A DNA stretch of 64,000 nucleotides from JAJECS01 sp965243625 (GTDB lineage Bacteria; Chloroflexota; UBA11872): assembly GCA_965243625.1 (NCBI GenBank), contig CBDEVI010000002.1, forward strand, positions 496,001 through 560,000. The letters are read 5' to 3'. The translations under genes and the position numbers were made by a program. This document shows, piece by piece, positions 41,414 to 51,065 of this stretch. A model generated the notes under the pieces. That model was not told the DNA's origin and did no database searches. It worked only from the letters and a program-made list of their open reading frames with translations. Positions within the stretch are counted from its first letter, which is position 1, and every line of letters starts with the position of its first letter.

Positions 41414-44338
41414 ATGGTCCAACGTCGCCGGAGATTCCACGACGCGCGCGGCGCCGGGGCGGGATTGACGCTGACCACTCGCGCGGCTGCGCTCGCGCTC
41501 GCCCTTGCGCTGGCGATGGCGGCCTGTGGCGATGTGAGTGAGACGCCGGCACCGACGCCCGCGCCCAGTCCTCTAGTCCCGAGCCCCACGCCCACGCCCG
41601 CAACGACGCCGATGCCGAGTCCGACCCCAACCCCAACCGCCACGCCCGCGCCGACTCCGGTGACTCAGGCGGCGCCGGTCCCAATCGATTCACCCGCCTC
41701 GGACCGCGAAGCGCTGATTGCCCTCTACCACGCGACCGACGGACCCAATTGGACGGACAGCACCAACTGGCTCAGCGAGGCGCCGCTCTTCACCTGGCAC
41801 GGCGTCACGACGGACGACGACGACGGCCGGGTCACGAAGCTGCTGCTCGGGGAGAACCGGCTGCGGGGGGCGATTCCGGCCGAACTCGGCCAACTGTCCC
41901 AACTTGAGTGGCTTGCGCTCTGGGGCAACCACTTGCAGGGGGCCATACCAGCCGAGGTGGGCAATCTTGCCGGCCTGGAGGGACTGGTGCTCGGGGGCAA
42001 CGAGTTAAGCGGACCGATACCGCCCGAGCTTGGCCGCCTGGCCCACCTGGAATCGCTCTTGCTCGAAAACAACCAGCTCAGCGGAGCGATCCCGCCCGAA
42101 CTGGGCGGGATCGCCAGCCTCTTGCACCTGGTGCTCAGAGGCAACCAGCTCACCGGCCCGATCCCGTCGGCGTTGGGCGACCTCGAGGGCCTGGAGATGC
42201 TGGCACTTGAGAGCAACTGGCTCAGCGGCCAGATTCCGCCCGAGTTGGGCAACCTCACCAATCTCTGGGCGTTGCGCCTCAACGCAAACAAGCTGACGGG
42301 GCCCATTCCAGCCGAGTTGGGGCGTCTCTCCAACCTGCAAGAGTTGGCGCTCAACCAGAACGAGCTTTCCGGATCGATTCCGCCCGAGTTTGGCGCACTC
42401 GTCAGCCTGCGTCAGCTATATCTCAGCGAGAACGACCTCACGGGATCGATTCCTGCCGAGCTGGGCAGCCTGCCCGGGCTCGCGATCCTTGTGCTACACG
42501 GGAACAGGCTCTCGGGGGAGATTCCTCCCGATTTGGGCGGTCTTCAGTGGCTGGCCAGATTGAGCCTGGGCGGCGGCAACCAATTTTCGGGGTGCATCCC
42601 GGACAGTCTGCAAGAAGTTCGGCGCAACGATGTCACCAATCTCGGGCTGCCGTTTTGCGGGGTCGCCGGACGCCCAAGTCGCCAAACCACGACTCCCGTG
42701 TCACCGCCCCAGCCGACCCCCTCGCCGATCCCAACACCCACGCCGACACTTACACCCACGCCCACACCGACGCCTACGCCCACGCCCACGCCGCACTCCA
42801 GCCCGGACCGCACGGTGCTCGTCGCCCTCTACCACGCGACCGGCGGTCCTAACTGGACCAACAACGCCAACTGGCTGAGCGACGCGCCGCTCCGCGCGTG
42901 GCACGGCGTTGTCACGAACGACAGCGGTCGAGTGACCGAGCTGCGACTCGGGCAGAACGGGCTGCGGGGGGAGCTTCCGTCGCAGTTGGGCGAGCTGTCA
43001 CAACTGGAGATATTGAGCCTCGAGTCCAACCAGTTGACTGGGGAGATCCCGCCTGAGCTGGGCCACCTCGCCAAACTGCGGCATTTGTGGCTCTACTACA
43101 ACGAGTTGAGTGGGGCGATTCCCCGCGAATTGAGCTTTCTCACGCACCTCAGAGAACTGCTCCTCATGCACAACCGGTTGGGTGGGACCATTCCTCCCGA
43201 GCTGGGCAGCCTCGACAATCTGCGAGTGCTGGGGCTCTTGGACAACCAGCTCCAAGGGACGATTCCGCCCGAGTTGGGCGACCTCTCCCAACTCCGGGTG
43301 CTGGCGCTCTGGGACAACCGGCTGCAAGGGGCGATCCCCGCCGAGTTGGGCAACCTCTCCAAGCTGCAAGAGCTGGGACTCGCTGAAAACCATCTCAGCG
43401 GCGAATTTCCTCCCGAGCTGGGCCGCCTGGCCAACCTGCAGTGGCTCAGGCTCAGCGGTGGCAATCAACTGACCGGGTGCATCCCCGAGGCATTGCGGCA
43501 GGTCGAGGACAGCGACCTTGTCACGCTTGGCCTGCCGTTCTGCGGGACGACCGAATCGGCGCGCGGTGAAACCGCCAACCGCCAGCCCGCCACCGACCGC
43601 GACGTGCTCGTCGCCTTCTACCACGCCGCCGACGGCCCCAACTGGACGACCAGCACCAACTGGCTCAGCGACGCGCCGCTCAGCGACTGGCACGGCGTCG
43701 ACACGAACGGCGGACGGGTCTCGAAACTGCAACTCGAAGGTCACCAGTTGCGTGGCTACATCCTCCCCGCGCTGGGCGGCCTCGCCGGTCTCACCGTGCT
43801 GGACCTCGGCGATAACCAGCTGCGCGGCGGAATCCCGCCCGAGCTCGGCAACCTCGCCCGGCTGCGGGAGCTACGGCTCGACAACAACGCCTTACGCGGC
43901 AGCCTCCCACCCACGTTGGGCGACCTCGCCAATCTCACCGTGCTGGATTTGGCGAATAACCGCCTGAGCGGTGCGATCCCACCGAAATTAGGTGATCTCA
44001 CCAATCTCGAACAGCTGGTGCTGCTGGCCAACGAGTTCAGCGGAATGATCCCACCGGCGTTGGGCCGCCTCACCAATCTGACCAAGCTGAGCCTGTCGTT
44101 TAACGAATTGCAGGGGCCGATCCCCGCCGAGTTCGGGAACTTCGCCAACTTGCAAAGTCTGTTGCTCGAGGGCAATCAGCTCAGCGGCGAGATTCCATCC
44201 GGGCTGGGAGAACTTGCCCATCTCAGTTGGGTGCAACTCGCCGGCAACAAATTCACGGGGTGCATTCCCGACGGTCTGCTTGATCTCGTCTTTGGCGATC
44301 TCACGTCGCTGGGGCTGGCGTTCTGCGGCCCCAATTGA
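41414..44338 (+). CDS. LRR lipoprotein, three modules (about 27 repeats)
   Basis: 974 residues. Lipobox AMAAC with Cys38, then a Pro/Thr-rich linker (about 43-83), and three capped LRR modules starting near residues 95, 464 and 725 with 11, 8 and 8 repeats. A second Pro/Thr linker of alternating TP residues separates modules 1 and 2. Each module has the DGPNWT...WHGV cap and a GC(I)P...LGL(P)FC closing cap. The linker would span the cell wall or envelope and present the modules outside. 62 bases separate it from the preceding gene. Confidence 0.9.
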   Translation: MVQRRRRFHDARGAGAGLTLTTRAAALALALALAMAACGDVSETPAPTPAPSPLVPSPTPTPATTPMPSPTPTPTATPAPTPVTQAAPVPIDSPASDREALIALYHATDGPNWTDSTNWLSEAPLFTWHGVTTDDDDGRVTKLLLGENRLRGAIPAELGQLSQLEWLALWGNHLQGAIPAEVGNLAGLEGLVLGGNELSGPIPPELGRLAHLESLLLENNQLSGAIPPELGGIASLLHLVLRGNQLTGPIPSALGDLEGLEMLALESNWLSGQIPPELGNLTNLWALRLNANKLTGPIPAELGRLSNLQELALNQNELSGSIPPEFGALVSLRQLYLSENDLTGSIPAELGSLPGLAILVLHGNRLSGEIPPDLGGLQWLARLSLGGGNQFSGCIPDSLQEVRRNDVTNLGLPFCGVAGRPSRQTTTPVSPPQPTPSPIPTPTPTLTPTPTPTPTPTPTPHSSPDRTVLVALYHATGGPNWTNNANWLSDAPLRAWHGVVTNDSGRVTELRLGQNGLRGELPSQLGELSQLEILSLESNQLTGEIPPELGHLAKLRHLWLYYNELSGAIPRELSFLTHLRELLLMHNRLGGTIPPELGSLDNLRVLGLLDNQLQGTIPPELGDLSQLRVLALWDNRLQGAIPAELGNLSKLQELGLAENHLSGEFPPELGRLANLQWLRLSGGNQLTGCIPEALRQVEDSDLVTLGLPFCGTTESARGETANRQPATDRDVLVAFYHAADGPNWTTSTNWLSDAPLSDWHGVDTNGGRVSKLQLEGHQLRGYILPALGGLAGLTVLDLGDNQLRGGIPPELGNLARLRELRLDNNALRGSLPPTLGDLANLTVLDLANNRLSGAIPPKLGDLTNLEQLVLLANEFSGMIPPALGRLTNLTKLSLSFNELQGPIPAEFGNFANLQSLLLEGNQLSGEIPSGLGELAHLSWVQLAGNKFTGCIPDGLLDLVFGDLTSLGLAFCGPN

Positions 44339-44472
44339 ATCCTGCGCGCATGGTCGGGTGCGCCGGCGGGTTGCTGGAGCCGGGGTTGATCGCGGGCGGG
44401 TGACGCCGCTCGATGCCCTGGCGTGGCCCGTGGAAGGACTTCAACCACGCTGGCCTGTGTCAACCTGTCGCC

Positions 44473-47400
44473 ATGGTCCTGGGTCGGCGAGTGTCGGACG
44501 GTGCGCACGGCGCCGCGGAGAGATTGGGGGCGAAGGTTCGCGCGGCCGCGCGGTCACTCCTGATCGGCGTTGCGCTGGCCGCGGCGGCCTGCGGCGACGC
44601 CCCCGCCGAGCAGTCCGAGCCGGCGGATCCGGCGCCAACGCCGGTTGCGGCCGAGGCGCCCTCGCCCACCCCAACGCCAACACCGGCGCGAGCGGTCGTG
44701 TCTACGTTCACGGCCACCGTCGCGCCTTCGCCCACGCCGACACCTCAGCCAACCCCTACCCCCACGGCAGCGCCGTCGCCGACGCCTGCGCCCGACCCGA
44801 CCCCGACGCCGGCCGCCACGCCGACACCCGCTCCCAGCCGCGACCGGAGAGTTCTCATTGCCTTCTACCAGGCAACCGATGGACCCAATTGGACGAACCA
44901 CACCAACTGGCTGAGCGACGCCCCGCTCAACGACTGGCACGGCGTCACCGCAGACGCCGCCGGCCGGGTCACGGAAGTCTGGCTGGGCGACAACCAGCTG
45001 CAAGGGGACCTCCCACCCGTGCTGGGGCGTCTCTCGCAACTGACTTCACTGGTGCTCAGCCACAACCGGTTGACTGGAGCGATCCCGGCGGAGTTGGGCG
45101 AACTGGACAATCTGCAGCAGCTCGTGCTCAACGACAACGCATTGAGCGGCGACATCCCGCCCGAGTTGGGCCGCCTTTCCAGCCTCCTATTCCTCAGGCT
45201 GAGCTCCAACCAGCTCAGCGGCGCTATCCCACCCGAGTTGAGTCGCCTGGCCAACCTCGAAGTGCTGCATCTCAGTGTGAACCAGTTGAGCGGCACGATT
45301 CCGCCGGAGCTGAGCGGGCTGGCCAAGCTGAAACAGCTCCGCCTGCGCGGCAACCACCTGCAAGGGACGATTCCGCCGGAGCTGAGCCGCCTGGCCAACC
45401 TCGAAGCGCTGGTGCTCAGCGAGAACCAGCTGACCGGGGCGATTCCGCCGGAGCTGAGCCGCCTCGCCAATCTCGAAGGGCTGGTGCTCGATGAGAACCA
45501 GCTGAGCGGCGAGATTCCGGTGGAGTTGGCACGCCTTGCCAAGCTTCAGGTGCTGTCGCTCGAAAGCAACCAGGTGAGCGGGCAGATTCCGCCGGAGCTT
45601 GGCGATCTCGCGGCACTCGTGCTGCTCGACCTCCGCCAGAACCAGTTCAGCGGGACTATCCCGGTCGAACTGAGCCTCCTCCAAACGCTGACGCACCTGA
45701 CGCTCGGCAAGAACCAGCTCGGCGGGCGAATTCCGCCGGAGTTGGGCGATCTTGCAGCCCTTACGGTGCTCGAAGCCAGCCAAAACCAGCTCAGTGGGAC
45801 CATCCCGTCTGCGTTGGGCCGCCTCAGCAGCCTCCAACTCCTCGATCTCACGGACAACGAGCTGAGCGGGGAAATCCCACCCGAGTTGGGCCGGCTCGCA
45901 AATCTGCAGTGGCTGTCGCTCGGATTCAACCAGTTGCAAGGCACGATCCCGGCCGCGCTGGGCCGCCTTGCCAGCCTGCAATGGCTGAATCTCGGCTACA
46001 ACCAGCTTGGTGGGGAAATCCCATCCGAGCTGGGCGGCCTTACCAATCTGGTCACGTTTCACCTCGCCGGCGACAACCAGTTCACGGGGTGCATTCCGCT
46101 CGAATTGGGGAAGGTACGCGTCAATGACTTTCGCGAAACCGGTCTGTCGTTTTGCACGGCCCCCGAACGTGCGCCCGTCCAGTCGACCCCCGCGGCGCCC
46201 ACGGCCCAACCAATCTCGGACCGCGAGGCGCTGGTCGCGTTCTACCGCGCCACCGACGGACCGAATTGGACGAACAACACCAACTGGCTCAGCGACGCGC
46301 CGATCGGCGAATGGCACGGCGTCACCACGGACGACAGCGGCCGGGTGACGGAGTTGGTGCTCCACGGCAACCGACTTCGCGGGGAGCTGCCGTCGGAGTT
46401 GGGACATCTGTCACACCTCGAGGGTATTTCCGTGCGCGAGAACGCGCTGGGTGGCGAGATTCCAGCCGCCCTGGGCAATCTCACCCGCCTGAAGGGGCTC
46501 GGGCTGGGGGTGAATCAGTTCATTGGAGTCATCCCCACCGAGCTCGGTCACCTCACGAGCCTGGAGTTTGTGGCGATTGAGGACAACCAGCTTTCCGGCT
46601 CAATCCCACCCGAGCTGGGCCGACTGGCGAACCTCAAATTTCTGCTGCTCCACGACAACCAGCTCACGGGCTCGATCCCGCCGGAGTTGGGCCGCCTCGC
46701 CAAGCTGGAATACCTGGCGCTCCAGGACAACCAGCTCACCGGCTCGATCCCGCCCGAGCTGGGCCGCCTCGCCAACCTGAGACAGCTGCTGCTCACCGGC
46801 AACCAGCTCACTGGCGTCATTCCGCCGGAGTTGGAGGGCATGTTCAGCCTGGGGGCGCTGTTCCTCGACGACAACCAGCTCACCGGGGAGATTCCACCGG
46901 AGTTGGGAAACCTCGGGAACCTCGGGGCGCTGCGGCTGGGTTACAACGAGCTGACGGGCGAGATTCCGGCTGAATTGGGTTTCCTCTTTAGCCTGCAAGA
47001 GTTGAGCCTCGGCGGGAACAATCTCACCGGCGCGATACCACCGGTGCTGGGCCTGCTGTACCGCCTGCAGACGCTGAGTCTCGACGCGAACCAGCTGACC
47101 GGTTCGATACCGCCCGAGCTGGGCAACCTCACCAACCTCAATACGCTGATGCTCCGCGAGAACATGCTGGTTGGCGCAATCCCGCCCGAGCTCGACGACC
47201 TCACCAGGCTTCAGGTGCTGTTTCTCGGCGGCGGCAACCAGCTGACGGGCTGCATTCGGGAGTGGATGCAGAAAGTCCAATTCAACGACCTGGACAACCT
47301 GGGGCTACCGGACTGCGGCGCCGCCCACCCCGCGCCAACGGTGGCGCCATCGCCCGAATCCGGCGCCAATCGGGCCGCCTTGGTCGCGCTCTATCACGCG

Positions 47401-48546
47401 ACCGACGGTCCGAACTGGACCAACAACACAAATTGGCTCAGTGGCGAGCCGCTCAACCGATGGCACGGCGTCGTCGCCGACCGCCGGGGGCGGGTCACCA
47501 GCCTCGACCTCAGCCAGAATGGGTTACGCGGCCAGATTCCACGCGGGCTGGGCCGGCTCACCGAACTCATCGAGCTGCGCCTCTCCGACAACGGGTTGCA
47601 TGGGGCGATTCCCGCCGACTTGGGCAGCCTCTCGAGTCTGAAGATCTTGGCGCTCGGGACGAACCAGTTGCAGGGGCGAATTCCGCCCGAGCTGGGTCGC
47701 ATCTACGTCCTCGAGGAACTCTGGCTCCAAGAGAACCGCCTCACCGGTCCGATTCCGCCGGAGCTGGGCGACATCGGGTACCTCAAGGAGCTGCACCTTT
47801 GGAGAAACGAATTGGAGGGAGAGATTCCCGCCGAGCTTGGCAAACTCTCTGGTCTCCGAATCCTCGAGCTCGGGGCCAACCGGTTGCAGGGCGAGATTCC
47901 GCCGGAGCTGGGCCGCCTCCTTGACCTGGAGGTGCTGTATCTGCATGAGAACCAATTGAGTGGATCGATTCCGTCTGAGCTGCGCCGCCTGTACCGCCTC
48001 GTCCAGCTCTCCCTGGGGGGCAACCGGCTGGAGGGCCCGATCCCACCCGAGTTGGGCGAGCTGTCGCGACTGGAATTGTTGCGGCTCGAGTCCAACCGGT
48101 TGACCGGGGCGATCCCGCCGGAGCTGGGGGACCTTGCCAGGCTGCGGGAGCTGTGGCTCAGCGACAATGCGTTGGACGGTGAGCTTCCCCGCGAGCTGAG
48201 CTTCCTCACCAACCTGCAAGACCTGGAGCTCACGAGAAACCAGTTGCACGGGACGATCCCTCGCGACTTCGGCAGCCTCGACAACCTGCGAGCGCTGCTG
48301 TTGGCGGAGAACGGGCTGCAGGGGGAAATCCCGCCGGAGTTGGGTGACCTCGGCAGGCTGCAGACCCTGGACCTCAGGAACAACCAGCTCGTCGGCGAGG
48401 TGCCGGCCACTCTCGGCAATCTCGCCAACCTGCAGACGCTAGGCCTTGGCGGCAACCAATTCAAGGGCTGCATCCCGGACGAGTTGGAAGATACGGCGAA
48501 CCACGACCTGGGCACGCTCGGGCTCCCGTCCTGCGGGGCGAACTGA
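44473..48546 (+). CDS. LRR lipoprotein, three long modules (about 43 repeats)
   Basis: 1357 residues, the largest of the set. Lipobox LAAAAC (Cys40), a Pro/Thr/Ala linker to about residue 120, then modules of 16, 13 and 14 repeats starting near 122, 579 and 964. ATG 44473 is used because CTGTCGCCATGGTCC is conserved with the start of the previous gene. Within modules adjacent repeats are often near-identical (for example SGTIPPELSRLANLE), pointing to recent repeat expansion. Confidence 0.9.
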   Translation: MVLGRRVSDGAHGAAERLGAKVRAAARSLLIGVALAAAACGDAPAEQSEPADPAPTPVAAEAPSPTPTPTPARAVVSTFTATVAPSPTPTPQPTPTPTAAPSPTPAPDPTPTPAATPTPAPSRDRRVLIAFYQATDGPNWTNHTNWLSDAPLNDWHGVTADAAGRVTEVWLGDNQLQGDLPPVLGRLSQLTSLVLSHNRLTGAIPAELGELDNLQQLVLNDNALSGDIPPELGRLSSLLFLRLSSNQLSGAIPPELSRLANLEVLHLSVNQLSGTIPPELSGLAKLKQLRLRGNHLQGTIPPELSRLANLEALVLSENQLTGAIPPELSRLANLEGLVLDENQLSGEIPVELARLAKLQVLSLESNQVSGQIPPELGDLAALVLLDLRQNQFSGTIPVELSLLQTLTHLTLGKNQLGGRIPPELGDLAALTVLEASQNQLSGTIPSALGRLSSLQLLDLTDNELSGEIPPELGRLANLQWLSLGFNQLQGTIPAALGRLASLQWLNLGYNQLGGEIPSELGGLTNLVTFHLAGDNQFTGCIPLELGKVRVNDFRETGLSFCTAPERAPVQSTPAAPTAQPISDREALVAFYRATDGPNWTNNTNWLSDAPIGEWHGVTTDDSGRVTELVLHGNRLRGELPSELGHLSHLEGISVRENALGGEIPAALGNLTRLKGLGLGVNQFIGVIPTELGHLTSLEFVAIEDNQLSGSIPPELGRLANLKFLLLHDNQLTGSIPPELGRLAKLEYLALQDNQLTGSIPPELGRLANLRQLLLTGNQLTGVIPPELEGMFSLGALFLDDNQLTGEIPPELGNLGNLGALRLGYNELTGEIPAELGFLFSLQELSLGGNNLTGAIPPVLGLLYRLQTLSLDANQLTGSIPPELGNLTNLNTLMLRENMLVGAIPPELDDLTRLQVLFLGGGNQLTGCIREWMQKVQFNDLDNLGLPDCGAAHPAPTVAPSPESGANRAALVALYHATDGPNWTNNTNWLSGEPLNRWHGVVADRRGRVTSLDLSQNGLRGQIPRGLGRLTELIELRLSDNGLHGAIPADLGSLSSLKILALGTNQLQGRIPPELGRIYVLEELWLQENRLTGPIPPELGDIGYLKELHLWRNELEGEIPAELGKLSGLRILELGANRLQGEIPPELGRLLDLEVLYLHENQLSGSIPSELRRLYRLVQLSLGGNRLEGPIPPELGELSRLELLRLESNRLTGAIPPELGDLARLRELWLSDNALDGELPRELSFLTNLQDLELTRNQLHGTIPRDFGSLDNLRALLLAENGLQGEIPPELGDLGRLQTLDLRNNQLVGEVPATLGNLANLQTLGLGGNQFKGCIPDELEDTANHDLGTLGLPSCGAN

Positions 48547-48697
48547 CGCGCGGACTCTGTGCCGACGCCGGTTCTGACGCTCCGGGTTTGCCCATCCACC
48601 GGCGAACGAGCGCGGCGTGTGAAGTAACATTCACGGCACCGCGCCGGTTGGCGGATCTCGGGAGTCCCGGTCGGCCTGCCGCGACCTCAAGGACCTC

Positions 48698-50902
48698 ATG
48701 CAGCGACGTTGCCGGCGAATGCTGCGCACGGCGCTCGTGGCGATTGCCGTCGCCGTCGCGGCCACGTTGACCACCTCGCCCGAGGCGGCGGCGCTCGACT
48801 GTGAGGGCGTCGCCCTCGACGACGGCTGCCTCTTCACCATCACCAGCGGCGACACCGCCGATCCCGACGACGGCTTCGCCGTCACCAACGCCGACGGCGT
48901 GCCCTTTTGGGATTTCGTCCGCGAGCGCGATCTCGACGCCATCGGCTTTCCCATCAGCCAGCGCTGGGTCAACGGCCCCTTCACCTTCCAGGCATTCCAG
49001 AAGGTGATCCTCCAGTGGGACCCCGGCAAGGGCCGCATGAACTACTACAACACGCTCGACGTGCTGGCGAACCGCTATCCCGAGGTCGAGCTGCCCAACG
49101 TCCCAGCGCACCAGGTGCTCGAAGCCGATCGCGGCGCCGACTTTGCCGCCATCACCCGCAATCACCTGGCGCTGCTGGACCGGAACGACGCCATCAAGGC
49201 CCGCTTTCTCAGCGAGCCGGACTGGCTCAACCTCTACGGCCTGCCGGTCCGCTACGAAGTGCGCGAGGTCAACGGCCACCCGCAGGGGCTGCAAATGCTG
49301 CGCGCCCAGCGCACGGTGTTCGTGATCTGGAACGTGCCGGCGCCGGGGACCACGGTGGGCCGGGTGAACCTGCAAAACGTCCCCGACAAGGTGAAGCAGT
49401 TGAGCAACGTGATCATCCCCGACGCGGCCAAGATGCCAGTGCTGGCGGACGAGGCGGCGGAGTTACCGCTGTTCACCCTCCAGCCGCCGGTCGTGCTGCC
49501 GCCGCCGTCCTCGGATCGAGAGGCGCTGGTTCGGCTCTACCACGCGACCGACGGGCCGAACTGGCGCAACCGCACCAACTGGCTGAGCGACGCGCCGCTG
49601 AACGATTGGCACGGCGTCACCGCGAACGGTCAGGGCCGGGTGGTGGACTTGCGGCTTCTCGACAACCGATTGCGAGGAGCAATCCCGCCGGCGCTGGGCT
49701 ACCTCGGCGAGCTGAGCCACTTGGAGCTCGGCGAAAACCAACTGCGGGGTGGACTCCCGGCCGAGCTTGGTGGCCTCACGAAGCTGCAATGGCTGGCGCT
49801 GCCCGGCAACCACCTGCGCGGGGCGATTCCGCCGGCACTCGGCGACCTTTCTCAGCTGACAGTGCTGAATCTCAGCAATAACAACTTTGACGGTCGGATT
49901 CCGGCCGCGCTGGGACGACTCGCCGAGTTGCGATGGCTGGCGCTTTACGCCAACCGCTTGCGCGGGCCGATCCCGCCGGCGTTCGGCGACCTTGCTCGAC
50001 TGGAAGTGCTTTTGCTCGGCGACAACGAGTTGGACGGAGGAATATCGCCAGCGCTCGGGAGCCTTGGCACTCTGAGGGTTCTGTCTCTCACGAACAATCG
50101 GTTGAGCGGCGAGATTCCGTGGCCACTCGGCCGCCTCGTCAACCTGAAGGTGCTGCACCTCACCAACAACCGGCTGCGAGGGCCAATCCCGTCTGAGCTG
50201 AGCCACCTCGTCAACCTGGTGGAGTTGCACCTCATTGGCAACCAGTTGAGCGGGCCGATCCCAGAGGCGCTCGGCCGCCTGGCCAATTTGGAACAACTGC
50301 ACCTCGGGCACAATCAGCTCAGCGGCGCCATCCCCGCCGAACTGAATCAGCTCGCCAATCTGCACGAGTTGTATCTGTATGAAAACCAGCTCAGCGGCCC
50401 GATTCCTCCGGCGATGGGGCGTTTCGCCCGCTTGGAACGGCTCTCGTTAAGCAACAACCTGCTCAGCGGGCACTTGCCATCCGAACTGAGCCAACTCGCC
50501 AATCTGAAAGAGCTGAGTCTGTATGGGAATCAGCTCAGCGGCCCGATCCCGCCCGCATTCGGGCGCTTCGCCAAGTTGGAAGTCCTGAGTCTCGGGAGCA
50601 ACCGACTCAGCGGAGCAATCCCGCCCGAATTGAGCCAACTTGCCCGTCTCCGCCGCCTCGACCTCGATCAGAACCAGCTGAGCGGCCCGATCCCGACCGA
50701 ACTGAGCGGACTTGCCAATCTCCAGGAGTTGTCGCTTTCGTGGAATCGGCTCAGCGGGTCGATTCCTCCCGAGTTGGGCAACCTTGCCAAACTGGAATCG
50801 CTGTGGCTCGGCCGCAATCGCTTCACGGGATGCATCCCCGAAGCGTTGGCCGATGTGCCGCGCGGCGACCTTGGCGAGCTAGGGATGCCGCTTTGCTCAT
50901 GA
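48698..50902 (+). CDS. secreted protein: shared N-domain plus 17-repeat LRR module
   Basis: 734 residues. An ordinary signal peptide (cleavage near AAALDCEG) replaces the lipobox. Residues about 34-245 form a domain nearly identical to that of the next gene, including GFPISQRWVNGPFTFQAFQK and LQWDPGKGRMNYYNTLDVL. After Lys245 the sequence switches to a short linker and an LRR cap (ALVRLYHATDGPNW) with 17 repeats ending GCIPEALADV...GMPLCS. It is a fusion of a Chloroflexota-type exported domain and the cluster's LRR module. Confidence 0.9.
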   Translation: MQRRCRRMLRTALVAIAVAVAATLTTSPEAAALDCEGVALDDGCLFTITSGDTADPDDGFAVTNADGVPFWDFVRERDLDAIGFPISQRWVNGPFTFQAFQKVILQWDPGKGRMNYYNTLDVLANRYPEVELPNVPAHQVLEADRGADFAAITRNHLALLDRNDAIKARFLSEPDWLNLYGLPVRYEVREVNGHPQGLQMLRAQRTVFVIWNVPAPGTTVGRVNLQNVPDKVKQLSNVIIPDAAKMPVLADEAAELPLFTLQPPVVLPPPSSDREALVRLYHATDGPNWRNRTNWLSDAPLNDWHGVTANGQGRVVDLRLLDNRLRGAIPPALGYLGELSHLELGENQLRGGLPAELGGLTKLQWLALPGNHLRGAIPPALGDLSQLTVLNLSNNNFDGRIPAALGRLAELRWLALYANRLRGPIPPAFGDLARLEVLLLGDNELDGGISPALGSLGTLRVLSLTNNRLSGEIPWPLGRLVNLKVLHLTNNRLRGPIPSELSHLVNLVELHLIGNQLSGPIPEALGRLANLEQLHLGHNQLSGAIPAELNQLANLHELYLYENQLSGPIPPAMGRFARLERLSLSNNLLSGHLPSELSQLANLKELSLYGNQLSGPIPPAFGRFAKLEVLSLGSNRLSGAIPPELSQLARLRRLDLDQNQLSGPIPTELSGLANLQELSLSWNRLSGSIPPELGNLAKLESLWLGRNRFTGCIPEALADVPRGDLGELGMPLCS

Positions 50903-51065
50903 AGCTAACCCCCGAGCGTCCCGACGAATGGCGTGGCGCCGGCTATGTCACGGCGCCCAAGGCTCGGGACTACTCTCGTCGCTGCTTCGCCGGTGGGGCG
51001 TCACGTAGAGTGACGCTGGCCGGCTTGCCCGCGGGCTTCCTCTGGCGCCGGCGGTCTTCCGCGAG

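Noticed and set aside
42998..48599. Long open frames on the strand opposite to the LRR genes
   Set aside because: They mirror the LRR periodicity and codon bias (long frames without stops arise from the GC-rich repeat), have no start signals and no domain resemblance.
40500..50850. Regular 72-base periodic repeats that could look like a CRISPR or satellite array
   Set aside because: The period equals 24 codons, the repeats are in frame, and they encode leucine-rich repeats; there are no unique spacers.
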